From Deltaproteobacteria bacterium (GTDB taxonomy: Bacteria > Desulfobacterota > Desulfomonilia > UBA1062), in NCBI GenBank assembly GCA_018436855.1, contig JAHDKO010000052.1:1-58773 (forward strand): DNA of 58,773 nucleotides. Reading direction: 5' to 3'. The position numbers were made by a program, and so were the translations under genes. Shown in pieces: positions 1 through 8,053 of the stretch (its first letter is position 1; the number at the start of each line of letters is the position of its first letter). Under the pieces are notes generated by a model. The model had not been told where the DNA came from. It saw only the letters and a list, made by a program, of their open reading frames with translations, and did no database searches.

Positions 1-367
1 GAACAGCTTCTCCTGGGGAGATTCCTGACGTCCCATCATAGGCAATATCCTCAGTGCTTTGATGCCTTATAATGGCATATATTGCCAATTATTACAACTT
101 ATTAACTACTCTGATTGCAAGATAATACCAGATGTCTTCAGTATTGTTATTCAGTCAATTGCTATGCCTTAAAAGTGTTTGGGCAACAGGCCGTCGAGAC
201 TTGACCCCGATCTGCACCCTGGGTGTGTCATATGTTGAGACCTGACCCCGAACCCTGACCTGTAGAGACCTGACCCCGAACCTGTGCTCTCCTGCAGGGA
301 AATCCCTTGATCATGGCGGGATAACCCTTTATCTTATCATCAAAAGCGATTCGCGAGAGGAGACCGT
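1..367. other. Left-edge non-coding region
   Basis: No convincing gene is seen. Bases 1-180 are AT-rich, with a small inverted repeat (TGGCA-TATAT-TGCCA, about 73-87). Bases 190-290 carry the TGACCCC repeat cluster listed separately. A GAGAGGAG ribosome-binding sequence for the flavodoxin gene lies at about 354-361. The promoter could not be placed with confidence. Confidence 0.6.
196..282. repeat. Cluster of three dispersed TGACCCC-type repeats
   Basis: Three copies of a GAGACCTGACCCC-like unit occur at about 196-210, 225-254 and 261-282. The middle copy (225-249) matches the right arm of the 24-base palindrome at 50286-50310 at 24 of 25 positions, and the third shares 17 consecutive bases with it. 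The family is therefore dispersed across the window. Such repeats resemble REP-like elements mobilised by Y1 (RAYT) transposases, but no such transposase is present here, so that link is inference. Confidence 0.7.
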
Positions 368-850
368 ATGAACGTCCTTGTCATGTACTGCTCCAGGAGC
401 GGCAACACCCGGAAGCTCGCCGAGGCGGTTGCCGAAGGGGTGCGCACGGTGCAGGGCGCGCAGTGCACAATGAAAAGCACATCCGAGGTCACGCGGGAAG
501 ATTTTCTGGCGTGCGATGCGCTGATCGCCGGCTCGCCGGTATACTTCGGCGGTATGGCCTACGAGATGAAGAAGGTCTTCGACGAGTTCGTAGGGGTCAG
601 GAAGAAGATGGAAAACAAGATCGGCGCGGCCTTCGCCACCGGGGGCGATCCCTCGGGAGGCAAGGAGACGACCATGTTTTCCATCATTCAGGCCATGCTC
701 ATCTACGGCATGATCATCGTGGGCGATCCCATGGAGGCTACAGGCCATTACGGCGTCGCCTGCATCGGCTCTCCCGACGCGGCCGCAAAGGCCAATGCCG
801 AGAAGCTGGGCGCACGGGTCGCCGAGCTTGCCGGCAGGCTCGCCTCTTAA
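368..850 (+). CDS. Flavodoxin-like FMN-binding protein
   Basis: A 160-residue protein of the flavodoxin/WrbA-like fold, expected to bind FMN and act as an electron carrier or NAD(P)H-dependent quinone or FMN reductase in the cytoplasm. The N-terminus reads MNVLVMYCSRSGNT, the phosphate-binding loop (S-x-S-G-N-T) that follows the first beta strand. The GSPVYFGGMAYEMKKVFDE stretch around residue 57 is typical of WrbA-type members. GAGAGGAG precedes the start by about 6 bases. It lies 22 bases upstream of the NifS-like gene and is probably co-transcribed, which would let it supply electrons to sulfur or selenium chemistry. That role is inference; the exact substrate is unknown. Confidence 0.85.
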   Translation: MNVLVMYCSRSGNTRKLAEAVAEGVRTVQGAQCTMKSTSEVTREDFLACDALIAGSPVYFGGMAYEMKKVFDEFVGVRKKMENKIGAAFATGGDPSGGKETTMFSIIQAMLIYGMIIVGDPMEATGHYGVACIGSPDAAAKANAEKLGARVAELAGRLAS

Positions 851-872
851 AAAAACGATAAAGGATAATCCC

Positions 873-2345
873 ATGTCTCACGCAAAAGAGCTTTTTCTCG
901 ACCATGCTGCAACCACACCCGTGCACCCCGATGCCGTGGGGCTGATGCTGCCGTTTTTCGGCAACCATTTCGGGATTCCTTCGTCCCCCTCCGGGCTCGG
1001 CCAAAGGTCGAAGCGTGCTATCGACGAGGCGCGCTCGCGGGTGGCGGCCCTCATCAACGCCTCGCCCGCCGAGGTCGTGTTCACCAGCGGGGGCACCGAA
1101 GCGAACAACCTCGCCGTGCTCGGCGCTGCCTTTGCCGGGCGCAAGAAGGGCAACCACATCGTCACGACCGCGGTGGAGCACGCCTCGGTCCTCAACGCCT
1201 GCAGGCACCTGGAAAACCGCGGGTTTCGCATCAGCATCCTGCCGGTCGACGATCAGGGCAGGGTCGATCCCGAACAGGTGCGACAGGCCCTGTGCGACGA
1301 CACCATCCTCATCAGCGTCATGCACGCGAGCAACGAGACAGGAACCCTCCAGCCCGTTGAGGAGATAGGCGCCATGGCGCACGAGCAGGGCATCGTCTTT
1401 CACTGCGACGCGGTGCAAAGCGCGGGCAAGGTCCTGCTGGATGTGCGCTCGCTGCATATCGACCTCCTGAGCATCTCTTCCCACAAGCTCTACGGGCCAA
1501 AGGGCGCGGGCGCGCTCTTTGTCGCGGACCGGGATGCGATCGAGCCCGTGATCTTCGGATCGGGACAGGAGCAGGGCATCAGGCCGGGCACCCTCAATGT
1601 CCCCTGCGTGGCGGGCTTCGGGCTGGCGTGCAGCATCGCGCAGCGCGACCTGGAGAACAACGGCGTCCTGATGGCTTCCTTGAGGGAGTCGCTCGAACAG
1701 CAGGTCGTAAACCGGATCACGGGCGTCAGGATCAACGGGGCAGGCGCCCCCAGGTTGCCGCACATATCGAGCCTGTCGTTCCGGGGGGTGCCGGCGGACG
1801 ACCTGGCAGTCCATCTCGATGCCGCAAACATCGTGGTGTCCTCCCGCTACAGCCCGGGCATCGAGGGCCATGAGATGTCACCCGCCCTTGCGGCTCTCGG
1901 GCTTGAGAGGGAATATGCCTCGGGCACCGTCCGGTTGAGCCTCGGGTGGGAAAACAAGGAGAAGCAGATCAGGCGCACCCTCGAGAACCTGTCCGAAGCG
2001 ATCGAAAGCCTCAGGGGCTTTGCAGCCGCATCGAGGGGCAAGGACGTGACCATGTTCACCTTTCCCGACCGGGAGAGCGCGGCCGCCGCGCGGGAGAGCC
2101 TCAGAGGCTCGGGGCTCGCCTTTTCCCTGGCGGCCAGGCCCCGGGATCTCGCGCACGGGACCTGCTCGTCCATCGCCCTGGCATGCCTGAGCAGGGACCA
2201 CACAAAGGTGGGGGCCCTTTTGGGCGAGAACGGGATCGCGATAACGGGCATGCACAAGACGCGCGACGAGGACCGGCCCATGAAGAAAAAGGAGCGCGGG
2301 TTCTGGGACAAGGTGGAACGGATCAAGAAGGGCCTCCCGTCGTGA
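873..2345 (+). CDS. NifS/IscS-like PLP enzyme fused to DUF3343, active-site Cys missing
   Basis: A 490-residue fold-type I PLP enzyme of the cysteine desulfurase class. The start at 873 gives MSHAKELFLDHAATTPVHP, which matches the family N-terminus; a longer reading from 795 would overlap the upstream gene. The PLP lysine is in SSHKLYGPKG (Lys205). The loop that normally holds the catalytic cysteine (SSGSAC in IscS) reads SSRYSPGI at about 323-330, so that Cys is absent. Residues about 393-465 form a DUF3343 (putative Se/S carrier) domain with its own cysteines in HGTCSSIALAC (Cys431, Cys438). These may supply or accept the persulfide, or the protein may be a different PLP lyase. The C-terminal tail is lysine-rich. 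Confidence 0.85.
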   Translation: MSHAKELFLDHAATTPVHPDAVGLMLPFFGNHFGIPSSPSGLGQRSKRAIDEARSRVAALINASPAEVVFTSGGTEANNLAVLGAAFAGRKKGNHIVTTAVEHASVLNACRHLENRGFRISILPVDDQGRVDPEQVRQALCDDTILISVMHASNETGTLQPVEEIGAMAHEQGIVFHCDAVQSAGKVLLDVRSLHIDLLSISSHKLYGPKGAGALFVADRDAIEPVIFGSGQEQGIRPGTLNVPCVAGFGLACSIAQRDLENNGVLMASLRESLEQQVVNRITGVRINGAGAPRLPHISSLSFRGVPADDLAVHLDAANIVVSSRYSPGIEGHEMSPALAALGLEREYASGTVRLSLGWENKEKQIRRTLENLSEAIESLRGFAAASRGKDVTMFTFPDRESAAAARESLRGSGLAFSLAARPRDLAHGTCSSIALACLSRDHTKVGALLGENGIAITGMHKTRDEDRPMKKKERGFWDKVERIKKGLPS

Positions 2346-2777
2346 GAGTGCCGGGTTCGCACTAAAGTGATAATCAGTCATGGGGTTGGTACCTGACCCC
2401 GATCCTGTGCTGGTCTTCTGCAGCGAAAGCCAAGGAGGATTCCGTCCCTCACCGCTTCTGCGGAATCCTGCGGCACAGGACGCCCGCACTGCAGGGAGGA
2501 AACCCTGCCTCGCGGGGAAGTCCCGGGATCTGCTTCGAGCATCCCTGTCCTGCTGAGGAAAACATCCCCGGCGTGAACTCACCTGTCCGTGAAAGGACCT
2601 GGACGCCCTGCATCCCGGGTTTTCCCTGCCCGATTTCGGGATCTTGCGCCTCATGGCATGTATCTTGGATACCCTCCATGAACCATTCCGCGGGTGTCTG
2701 CCCATCGAACGAACATCCGGGCAGGCCTCCTGTTCGTGCTCGAGAGCGATGCCCGGCGGAACGTCAGGAGGCGTAAC
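2346..2777. other. Gap with repeat fragment, no gene seen
   Basis: About 430 bases with no credible gene. It carries one TGACCCC repeat at about 2391-2441. The short open frames here lack start signals and family resemblance. Just before the DJ-1 gene is an AGGAG ribosome-binding sequence. Confidence 0.5.
2391..2441. repeat. Dispersed TGACCCC repeat with extended flank
   Basis: Starts with ACCTGACCCCGATCCTGTGCT and continues into a GCAGCGAA...AGGAGGATT segment. The first half resembles 270-300 (ACCTGACCCCGAACCTGTGCT then TCCTGCAGG). The second half (2420-2441) matches 14174-14195 inside the 3' end of pstS at 19 of 22 bases. This suggests a longer composite repeat, about 50 bases, present at several sites. 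Confidence 0.55.
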
Positions 2778-3287
2778 ATGGCCAGAATAGCCGTGCTCAT
2801 AGGCGACCAGTTCGAGGACGTGGAATACTCCGAGCCTGCGGAAAAATTCAGGGAGAAGGGACACCAGCTCATTCACGTGGGCATCGAAAAGGGGAAGGAT
2901 GTGTCCGGCAAGAAAAAGGGGACCAGGGTGCACATCGACGAGTCGGCGGCCGACACTTCGCCGGCTGATTTCGATGCGCTCTTCATTCCCGGCGGGCACT
3001 CTCCGGACAACCTCCGGGCCCACGACGAGGCTGTTTCCTTTGCGGGCAGCTTCATGGACAGCGGCAAACCCGTCTTCACCATCTGCCACGCGCCGCAGCT
3101 GCTCATCACCGCACAGAAGCTGAAGAACCGGAAGGTCACGGGGTGGAAGTCCATCATCCAGGACATCAAGAACTCAGGCGCCGAATATGTCGACAAGGAG
3201 GTGGTGGTGGACGGAAACCTGGTGTCCAGCCGCCAGCCGAGCGACATCCCCGCCTTTGTCAGGACCGCCCTCGAAAGGCTCCAATAG
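2778..3287 (+). CDS. DJ-1/PfpI family protein (deglycase or protease-like)
   Basis: A 169-residue single-domain class I glutamine-amidotransferase-like protein of the PfpI/YhbO group. The nucleophile elbow FTICHAPQ carries the expected cysteine, followed by the expected histidine. An early acidic stretch (DQFEDVEYSEPAEKF) holds the conserved glutamate. Family members act on glycated proteins and nucleotides or as chaperone-like stress proteins; the exact activity cannot be read from sequence. The start at 2778 is preceded by AGGAGGCGTAAC. An upstream start at 2694 would add 28 residues unlike the family and is rejected. It stands alone between two gaps. Confidence 0.88.
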   Translation: MARIAVLIGDQFEDVEYSEPAEKFREKGHQLIHVGIEKGKDVSGKKKGTRVHIDESAADTSPADFDALFIPGGHSPDNLRAHDEAVSFAGSFMDSGKPVFTICHAPQLLITAQKLKNRKVTGWKSIIQDIKNSGAEYVDKEVVVDGNLVSSRQPSDIPAFVRTALERLQ

Positions 3288-4060
3288 CCGGATGATCCTC
3301 CCGGGCAGCGGCCCGGACACGGCCGCTTCGCGAGGCAGGAGATGCTCCCGGGGCGGTCCGTGCCGAAGTTGACCCGTGATCCGGAGAGACGGGCCCCCTG
3401 TGGGAGAGCTTGCCCGAAAGGGCCCCGGCAAAGTCACTTCGGGCCGGACAACGGATGACCGGGCGTTTGTGGTCACACTCGGGCAGCCGGGAGACCCCGG
3501 TACCGGCAGACTCCGGCAGAGAGCCGGGAGATGTTAGGCCTCGGCAGCCGGTGCACCCCGTCTCCCTGGTCACCCGCTTCTGCGGACTATGCATTCGTGC
3601 TTCGTCATCCCCAGGACAACCGGCCGCCCCGCCTGCCGGAGGCTCATTCTTTACTTGCAATAAACAATTATATATTCATTGACTTAGTCCCATGATGTCC
3701 CCGTTTTCCCCCACGATAAAATGTGTTGAAAAAATAAATTTTCATCCAGGCGCATTTCTCGCTTGCTATTTTTTTCATATGGTCTAAATGATAATTCGAA
3801 TTTGATGCAGGCCAGGTGAAAAGGGCAAGAAAACGCAAACGTTTTCAGTCAAGTATGGTGAGGGATATGACAATGGGGAATGTGGTTCAGGGCTTCACGA
3901 CAACCAGTCCGGGTGTTTTCGTCAGATCGTAGATACCATAGATGAAGACCGCGCCCGTCAACCCTGACGTCATCCCGCTCATGCATACCATCCGTACCCG
4001 TTTTTTATCTCATAAGCCCCGTAAAAACTGCCGATATTCCACCAAAGGAGGAATGTGTAC
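3288..4060. other. 770-base gap, no firm gene
   Basis: No confident gene. The first 360 bases are GC-rich with a short open frame (3410-3682) lacking family features. Bases 3650-3850 drop sharply to AT-rich sequence, a likely place for the promoter of the KamA operon. A 31-residue frame on the reverse strand is listed separately as doubtful. A strong AAAGGAGG ribosome-binding site sits at 4044-4051. Confidence 0.5.
3887..3982 (-). pseudogene. Possible small gene or gene remnant
   Basis: A 31-codon reverse-strand frame. It includes the hydrophobic stretch GAVFIYGIYDLTKTPG and ends in LVVVKP. The YGIYDLT segment is reminiscent of the YxTYDLTN motif of DUF2177 membrane proteins, so it could be the remnant of one. 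There is no clear ribosome-binding site. It could equally be chance. Confidence 0.2.
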
Positions 4061-5362
4061 ATGAACAACAACCGTCCTGCAATGTCTGCTTCACTCGAAG
4101 ACCCGGATCCCCTGGGTAGCGAAGTGCCGGAGGAGCCCCCCTCGCCGTCTGCGGCTCTCGCCTGCAGCGTCTTGTTCCCGGCCCGGCCGGCACGACGGTT
4201 TTCCCTCCCTCTCCGGATTCCCATCAGCAACCGGACACGTCAGTTCATCAACGATTTCTATCCCCACGTCACCGAGGCCGAATGGTCCAACTGGCACTGG
4301 CAAATCCGCAACAGCATCTGCACGCTCGACCAGATCCAGAGGATACTCCCGCTCTCTGAAGACGAATACGAGGCCGTCACCCGCCGCTCGACCGGACTGC
4401 CTTTCCGGGTCACGCCGTACTACGCGAGCCTCATCGACCCTTCGGAACCGCTCCAGGCCGTCCGCAGGTCGGTCATCCCGGTGACCGGGGAATACCTCGT
4501 CTCGCCCGGAGAGGCCGAAGACCCCCTGGGAGAGGACAACCAGAGCCCGGTGCCCGGAGTCGTCCACCGCTATCCCGACCGCGCCCTGTTCCTGACCACG
4601 GGCTTCTGCTCGACCAACTGCCGGTACTGCACGCGCTCCCGGATGGTGGGAGACCAGCACAAGTTCAGGAGCGGGATCAAGCAGTGGCAGCAGGCGATCG
4701 CCTATGTCGAGTCGACGCCCGAGATCAGGGACGTCCTCATCTCCGGCGGCGATCCGCTGACATTGCCGGACAGCCAGCTGGAGTTCCTCCTTTCCAGCAT
4801 CAGGCGCATACCGCACGTGGAGGTCATCCGCATCGGCACCAAGGTTCCCGCCGTGCTGCCCCAGCGGATCACCGCCAGGCTCGTGCGCATGCTCAAGAAG
4901 TACCATCCCTTGTGGATCAGCATCCACTTCACCCATCCCGACGAGCTCACCCCCGAGACGCAGGCCGCCTGCACCCAGCTCGCTGACGCGGGCATTCCCC
5001 TGGGCAGCCAGACCGTGCTGCTCAAAGGCATCAACGATTGCGTCGAGACCCTCAAGAGCCTCTATCACGGGCTGCTCAAGGTGCGGGTGAGGCCGTACTA
5101 TCTCTACCAGTGCGATCCCATCCTCGGCTCCGCCCACTTCAGAACCACTGTGGCCAAGGGCCTGGAGATGATCGAGGGCCTGCGGGGCCACACCACGGGC
5201 TACGCCGTGCCGCACTACGTGATCGACGCGCCCGGCGGCGGCGGCAAGATACCCCTGCTGCCCGACTATTATAAAGGCAGGCATCCAGACGGCGTGGTCT
5301 TGAGAAACTACGAGAACCGCCTGTTCCGCTATCCCGACTGCGAGTGCGGAAACCCGCTTTAG
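4061..5362 (+). CDS. KamA-family radical SAM amino acid aminomutase
   Basis: A 433-residue lysine 2,3-aminomutase family protein. Members use a [4Fe-4S] cluster, S-adenosylmethionine and PLP to move an amino group from the alpha to the beta carbon. The cluster motif CSTNCRYC is at residues 183-190, followed by family landmarks DVLISGGDPLTL, RIGTKVPAVLPQRIT and HYVIDAPGGGGKIPLLPDYY near the end, which holds part of the PLP and substrate site. The first 50 residues are a divergent extension. Start 4061 has AGGAGG nine bases upstream; GTG 4055 is in frame but too close. It is the first gene of a four-gene operon with two ATP-grasp enzymes and a GNAT. Lysine is the default substrate, but glutamate or other amino acids cannot be excluded. 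Confidence 0.92.
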   Translation: MNNNRPAMSASLEDPDPLGSEVPEEPPSPSAALACSVLFPARPARRFSLPLRIPISNRTRQFINDFYPHVTEAEWSNWHWQIRNSICTLDQIQRILPLSEDEYEAVTRRSTGLPFRVTPYYASLIDPSEPLQAVRRSVIPVTGEYLVSPGEAEDPLGEDNQSPVPGVVHRYPDRALFLTTGFCSTNCRYCTRSRMVGDQHKFRSGIKQWQQAIAYVESTPEIRDVLISGGDPLTLPDSQLEFLLSSIRRIPHVEVIRIGTKVPAVLPQRITARLVRMLKKYHPLWISIHFTHPDELTPETQAACTQLADAGIPLGSQTVLLKGINDCVETLKSLYHGLLKVRVRPYYLYQCDPILGSAHFRTTVAKGLEMIEGLRGHTTGYAVPHYVIDAPGGGGKIPLLPDYYKGRHPDGVVLRNYENRLFRYPDCECGNPL

Positions 5363-5371
5363 GTGACGACG

Positions 5372-6358
5372 ATGAAGATCGGCATGACCTACGACCTCAG
5401 GGATGATTACCTGCAGCGAGGATACACCCCTGAAGAGACCGCAGAGTTCGACCGCGTGGACACCATCGACGCCCTCGACGAGGCGATCCGGGCCTGCGGC
5501 CACGAGACCGAGCGGATCGGCAACGCCAGGCAGCTGGTCCAGCGCCTCGCCCGGGGAGAGAGGTGGGACATGGTGTTCAACATCGCAGAGGGCCTGCACG
5601 GCGTGGGCCGTGAAGCCCTCGTGCCCGCCCTGCTCGACGCCTACGAGATCCCCTACACCTTCTCCGACCCCCTGGTTCTGGCGCTCACCCTGCACAAGGG
5701 CATGACCAAGGCCGTGCTCCGGGGCGCCGGCATACCCACCGCTGACTTCGCCGTGGTGGGCACGCCCGCCGATGTCGAGGCGGTGTCCCTGCCCTACCCG
5801 CTCTTTGTCAAGCCCGTTGCCGAGGGAACCGGCAAGGGCATCAGCGACGCATCGCTGGTGAAGACACCCTCCGAGCTCAAGCAGATGTGCGAAAACCTGC
5901 TGGCCGAGTTTCACCAGCAGGTGCTCGTGGAGACCTTTTTGCCGGGCAGAGAGTTCACGGCGGGCGTGGTGGGCACGGGTGACGAGGCCTCGGCGGTGGG
6001 GGTCATGGAGGTGCTGTTCAAGAAAAAGGACCCGGCAGACCTCATCTACTCATACCACAACAAGTCCAACTACGAGCAGGTTATCGAATACCGGGTGCCC
6101 GAGCCCGAGGTGATTGAATCCTGCGCCGGGCTGGCCCTTTCGGCGTGGAAGGTCCTCGGGTGCAGGGACGGAGGCAGGGTGGACATCCGCATGGACGGAC
6201 AGGGCAGGCCAAACTTCATCGAGGTCAACCCGCTGGCCGGCCTCAACCCCGTGCATTCCGACCTGCCCATACTCTGCAGGCTCAACAACATCTCGTTCCA
6301 GGAGCTCATGGAGCGCATACTTAAAAGCGCGTTCAAGAGAATGAACGGGGGCCGGTAG
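5372..6358 (+). CDS. D-Ala-D-Ala-ligase-like ATP-grasp ligase 1
   Basis: A 328-residue ATP-grasp enzyme related to D-alanine-D-alanine ligase. It would activate a carboxylate as an acyl phosphate and join it to an amine. Visible landmarks are IPYTFSDPLVLALTLHKG (central domain entry), LFVKPVAEGTGKGI (ATP-binding Lys and glycine-rich loop), GREFTAGVVG, and FIEVNPLAGLNPVHSD, where Glu and Asn bind magnesium. The N-terminus MKIGMTYDLRDDY differs from true Ddl enzymes, so the substrate is probably not two D-alanines. ATG 5372 has an AGGTGA site just upstream, inside the KamA stop region; GTG 5363 is an alternative. The stop codon overlaps the next start (TAGTG). Confidence 0.87.
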   Translation: MKIGMTYDLRDDYLQRGYTPEETAEFDRVDTIDALDEAIRACGHETERIGNARQLVQRLARGERWDMVFNIAEGLHGVGREALVPALLDAYEIPYTFSDPLVLALTLHKGMTKAVLRGAGIPTADFAVVGTPADVEAVSLPYPLFVKPVAEGTGKGISDASLVKTPSELKQMCENLLAEFHQQVLVETFLPGREFTAGVVGTGDEASAVGVMEVLFKKKDPADLIYSYHNKSNYEQVIEYRVPEPEVIESCAGLALSAWKVLGCRDGGRVDIRMDGQGRPNFIEVNPLAGLNPVHSDLPILCRLNNISFQELMERILKSAFKRMNGGR

Positions 6359-7350
6359 TGCCGGAAACCGTGGTCGTCATCCACAACCCTGTTGACCCCC
6401 GGGCGTCGGCGGACGAGCAGGACGTGCTCACCCAGGCGTCCCAGGTGGCGCTAGCCCTCGAAGAATCGGGCTACCGGGTGAGGATCATGCCCTTCGACCA
6501 TCGCTCCGAGGCCTATGCAAAAGAGCTCAAGCGCCTGAAGCCCCGGTGCGCCTTCAACCTGGTGGAGTCGGTGGACGGCGACGGCAGGCTCATCCACTGG
6601 GCGTGCTCGTTTCTCGACCACCTGAAGATCCCCTATACCGGCGCAGGCGCCGATGCCATGTTCCTCACCTCGAACAAGGTGCTCGCGAAAAAGTGGATGC
6701 ACTGCTGCGGCATCCCCACGCCCGCATGGCTCGTGCCCGGAGACCGGGCCCGGTGCGCGTGCCCCTTTCCCGGTGAATACATCGTCAAGGCCCTGTGGGA
6801 AGAGGCGTCCATCGGCATGGATGAGACCTCGGTGGTGACGGCCCTGTCCAGGGACGAGCTAGAGGCCCTGGTGAACGCCCGGGCCGGGCGAATGGGGCGC
6901 GAGTGCTTTGCCGAGCGGTTCATCGACGGCAGGGAGTTCAACTTCTCGATCCTGGCGGGCGTTCAAGGCCCGCAGGTGCTGCCTCCGGCCGAGATCAGGT
7001 TCGACTTCCCGCCCGGCAGGAAAAGGATCGTGGATTACCGGGCCAAGTGGGACGAGGAGTCGCTCGAGTACCGGGCAACGAGGCGCAGCTTCGAGTTCGC
7101 GCCGGACGACGCGCCTCTCCTGGAGGGATTGAATTCCCTGGCGCTCCAGTGCTGGCGGCTCTTCGAGCTCAAGGGATATGCGCGGGTGGATTTCCGGGTC
7201 GACGGCGAGGAAAACCCCTTTGTCCTGGAGATCAACGCAAACCCGTGCATCTCGCCCGACAGCGGGTTTGTCGCGGCAGCCGCCCGGGCCGGCATCCCGT
7301 TTCCAGAGCTCGTGGAGCGGATAGTGGCCGACGCGACGGGAGGCCGCTGA
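6358..7350 (+). CDS. D-Ala-D-Ala-ligase-like ATP-grasp ligase 2
   Basis: A 330-residue paralogue of the preceding protein, also of the Ddl-like ATP-grasp fold. It shows FNLVESVDGDGRL in place of the Ddl N-terminal substrate loop, then IPYTGAGADAMFLTSNK, GREFNFSILAG and PFVLEINANPCISPDSGF with the metal-binding Glu and Asn. The start is GTG, sharing one base with the previous stop, so translation is coupled. Two non-identical ligases in one operon suggest two successive amide bonds or two subunits of one enzyme. The KamA and GNAT neighbours point to a product built from a beta-amino acid. Substrates are unknown. Confidence 0.86.
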   Translation: MPETVVVIHNPVDPRASADEQDVLTQASQVALALEESGYRVRIMPFDHRSEAYAKELKRLKPRCAFNLVESVDGDGRLIHWACSFLDHLKIPYTGAGADAMFLTSNKVLAKKWMHCCGIPTPAWLVPGDRARCACPFPGEYIVKALWEEASIGMDETSVVTALSRDELEALVNARAGRMGRECFAERFIDGREFNFSILAGVQGPQVLPPAEIRFDFPPGRKRIVDYRAKWDEESLEYRATRRSFEFAPDDAPLLEGLNSLALQCWRLFELKGYARVDFRVDGEENPFVLEINANPCISPDSGFVAAAARAGIPFPELVERIVADATGGR

Positions 7351-7354
7351 CCCT

Positions 7355-8053
7355 ATGGCCGCGAGACCTTCCATGGACTTCATCGGCGGACTTGTGTTCC
7401 GGCGCGAGGTCGAACCCCGGGATGTCGAACTCGTCAGGTCCATGACCGCATCGACCGGGTTCTTTTCCGCCGAAGAGGTGCTCATCGCCGAAGAGCTGGT
7501 CAGAGAGCGGCTCGAAAAAGGCCCGGAGAGCGGCTACCACTTCATCTTTGCGCAGGAGTGCCCGGGAGCGGGGCGGGATAGCCCCACGCGTACCGGCTGC
7601 ACCGGGAGCACCGTTCAGGGCATGTGCACCGGGCGTGCCGCGCAGACCGGGTGCATGGACCGCACCGTTCAGACCGGATGCATGGGGCATACCCTTCAGG
7701 CCGAGTGCATGGGGCATATTGTTCAGGCCGGGGGCAACGGACATACCGGGAAAATCGCCGGATACACCTGCTTTGGGCCGGTCCCGGGAACGCTGAGCAG
7801 CTTCGACCTCTACTGGATCGTGGTGAGGCAGGACCGCAGGGGCGGCGGCATCGGCCGGGCCCTGCTCGCGCAGACCGAAGAGGCGGTCGCGTCCTCGGGC
7901 GGGAGCAGGCTCTACGCGGAGACCTCGTCCCGGGAGCTCTACGAACCCACCCGGAGGTTCTACCGGTCTGCCGGCTTCCGGCAGGAGGCGTTTCTCGAAA
8001 ACTTCTACTCACCGGGCGACGGGAAGATCATCTTCGTCAAGAAGATCGCCTGA
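7355..8053 (+). CDS. GNAT acetyltransferase with repeat insertion
   Basis: A 232-residue GNAT-fold N-acetyltransferase. The acetyl-CoA loop is RQDRRGGGIGRALL (the R/Q-x-x-G-x-G/A motif) and the C-terminal part RRFYRSAGFRQEA is typical. Between the strand ending HFIFAQEC and the strand starting GYTCFGPV lies an insertion at residues about 68-137 that contains five 9-residue tandem repeats beginning with Cys (residues 82-126). Without it the protein would be of normal GNAT length (about 160). It starts four bases after the ATP-grasp 2 stop. By analogy to AblB, which acetylates beta-lysine, it may acetylate the KamA product or the ligated product; this is inference. Confidence 0.85.
   Translation: MAARPSMDFIGGLVFRREVEPRDVELVRSMTASTGFFSAEEVLIAEELVRERLEKGPESGYHFIFAQECPGAGRDSPTRTGCTGSTVQGMCTGRAAQTGCMDRTVQTGCMGHTLQAECMGHIVQAGGNGHTGKIAGYTCFGPVPGTLSSFDLYWIVVRQDRRGGGIGRALLAQTEEAVASSGGSRLYAETSSRELYEPTRRFYRSAGFRQEAFLENFYSPGDGKIIFVKKIA
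7598..7759 (+). repeat. In-frame 27-base tandem repeat inside the GNAT gene
   Basis: Five units of 27 bases start at 7598, 7625, 7652, 7679 and 7706, with a degenerate sixth at 7733. Units encode C-x-G-x-x-x-Q-x-x: CTGSTVQGM, CTGRAAQTG, CMDRTVQTG, CMGHTLQAE and CMGHIVQAG. The most similar neighbours are units 4 and 5, as expected from recent slippage. Because 27 is divisible by three, copy-number change would keep the reading frame. Confidence 0.92.

Noticed and set aside
83..93. Shared 11-mer TGCCAATTATT at 83-93 and 28363-28373
   Set aside because: Matches of this length are expected by chance many times in a window of this size.
3410..3682. Plus-strand frame in the gap after the DJ-1 gene
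   Set aside because: No ribosome-binding site, no family features; composition is that of non-coding GC-rich DNA.
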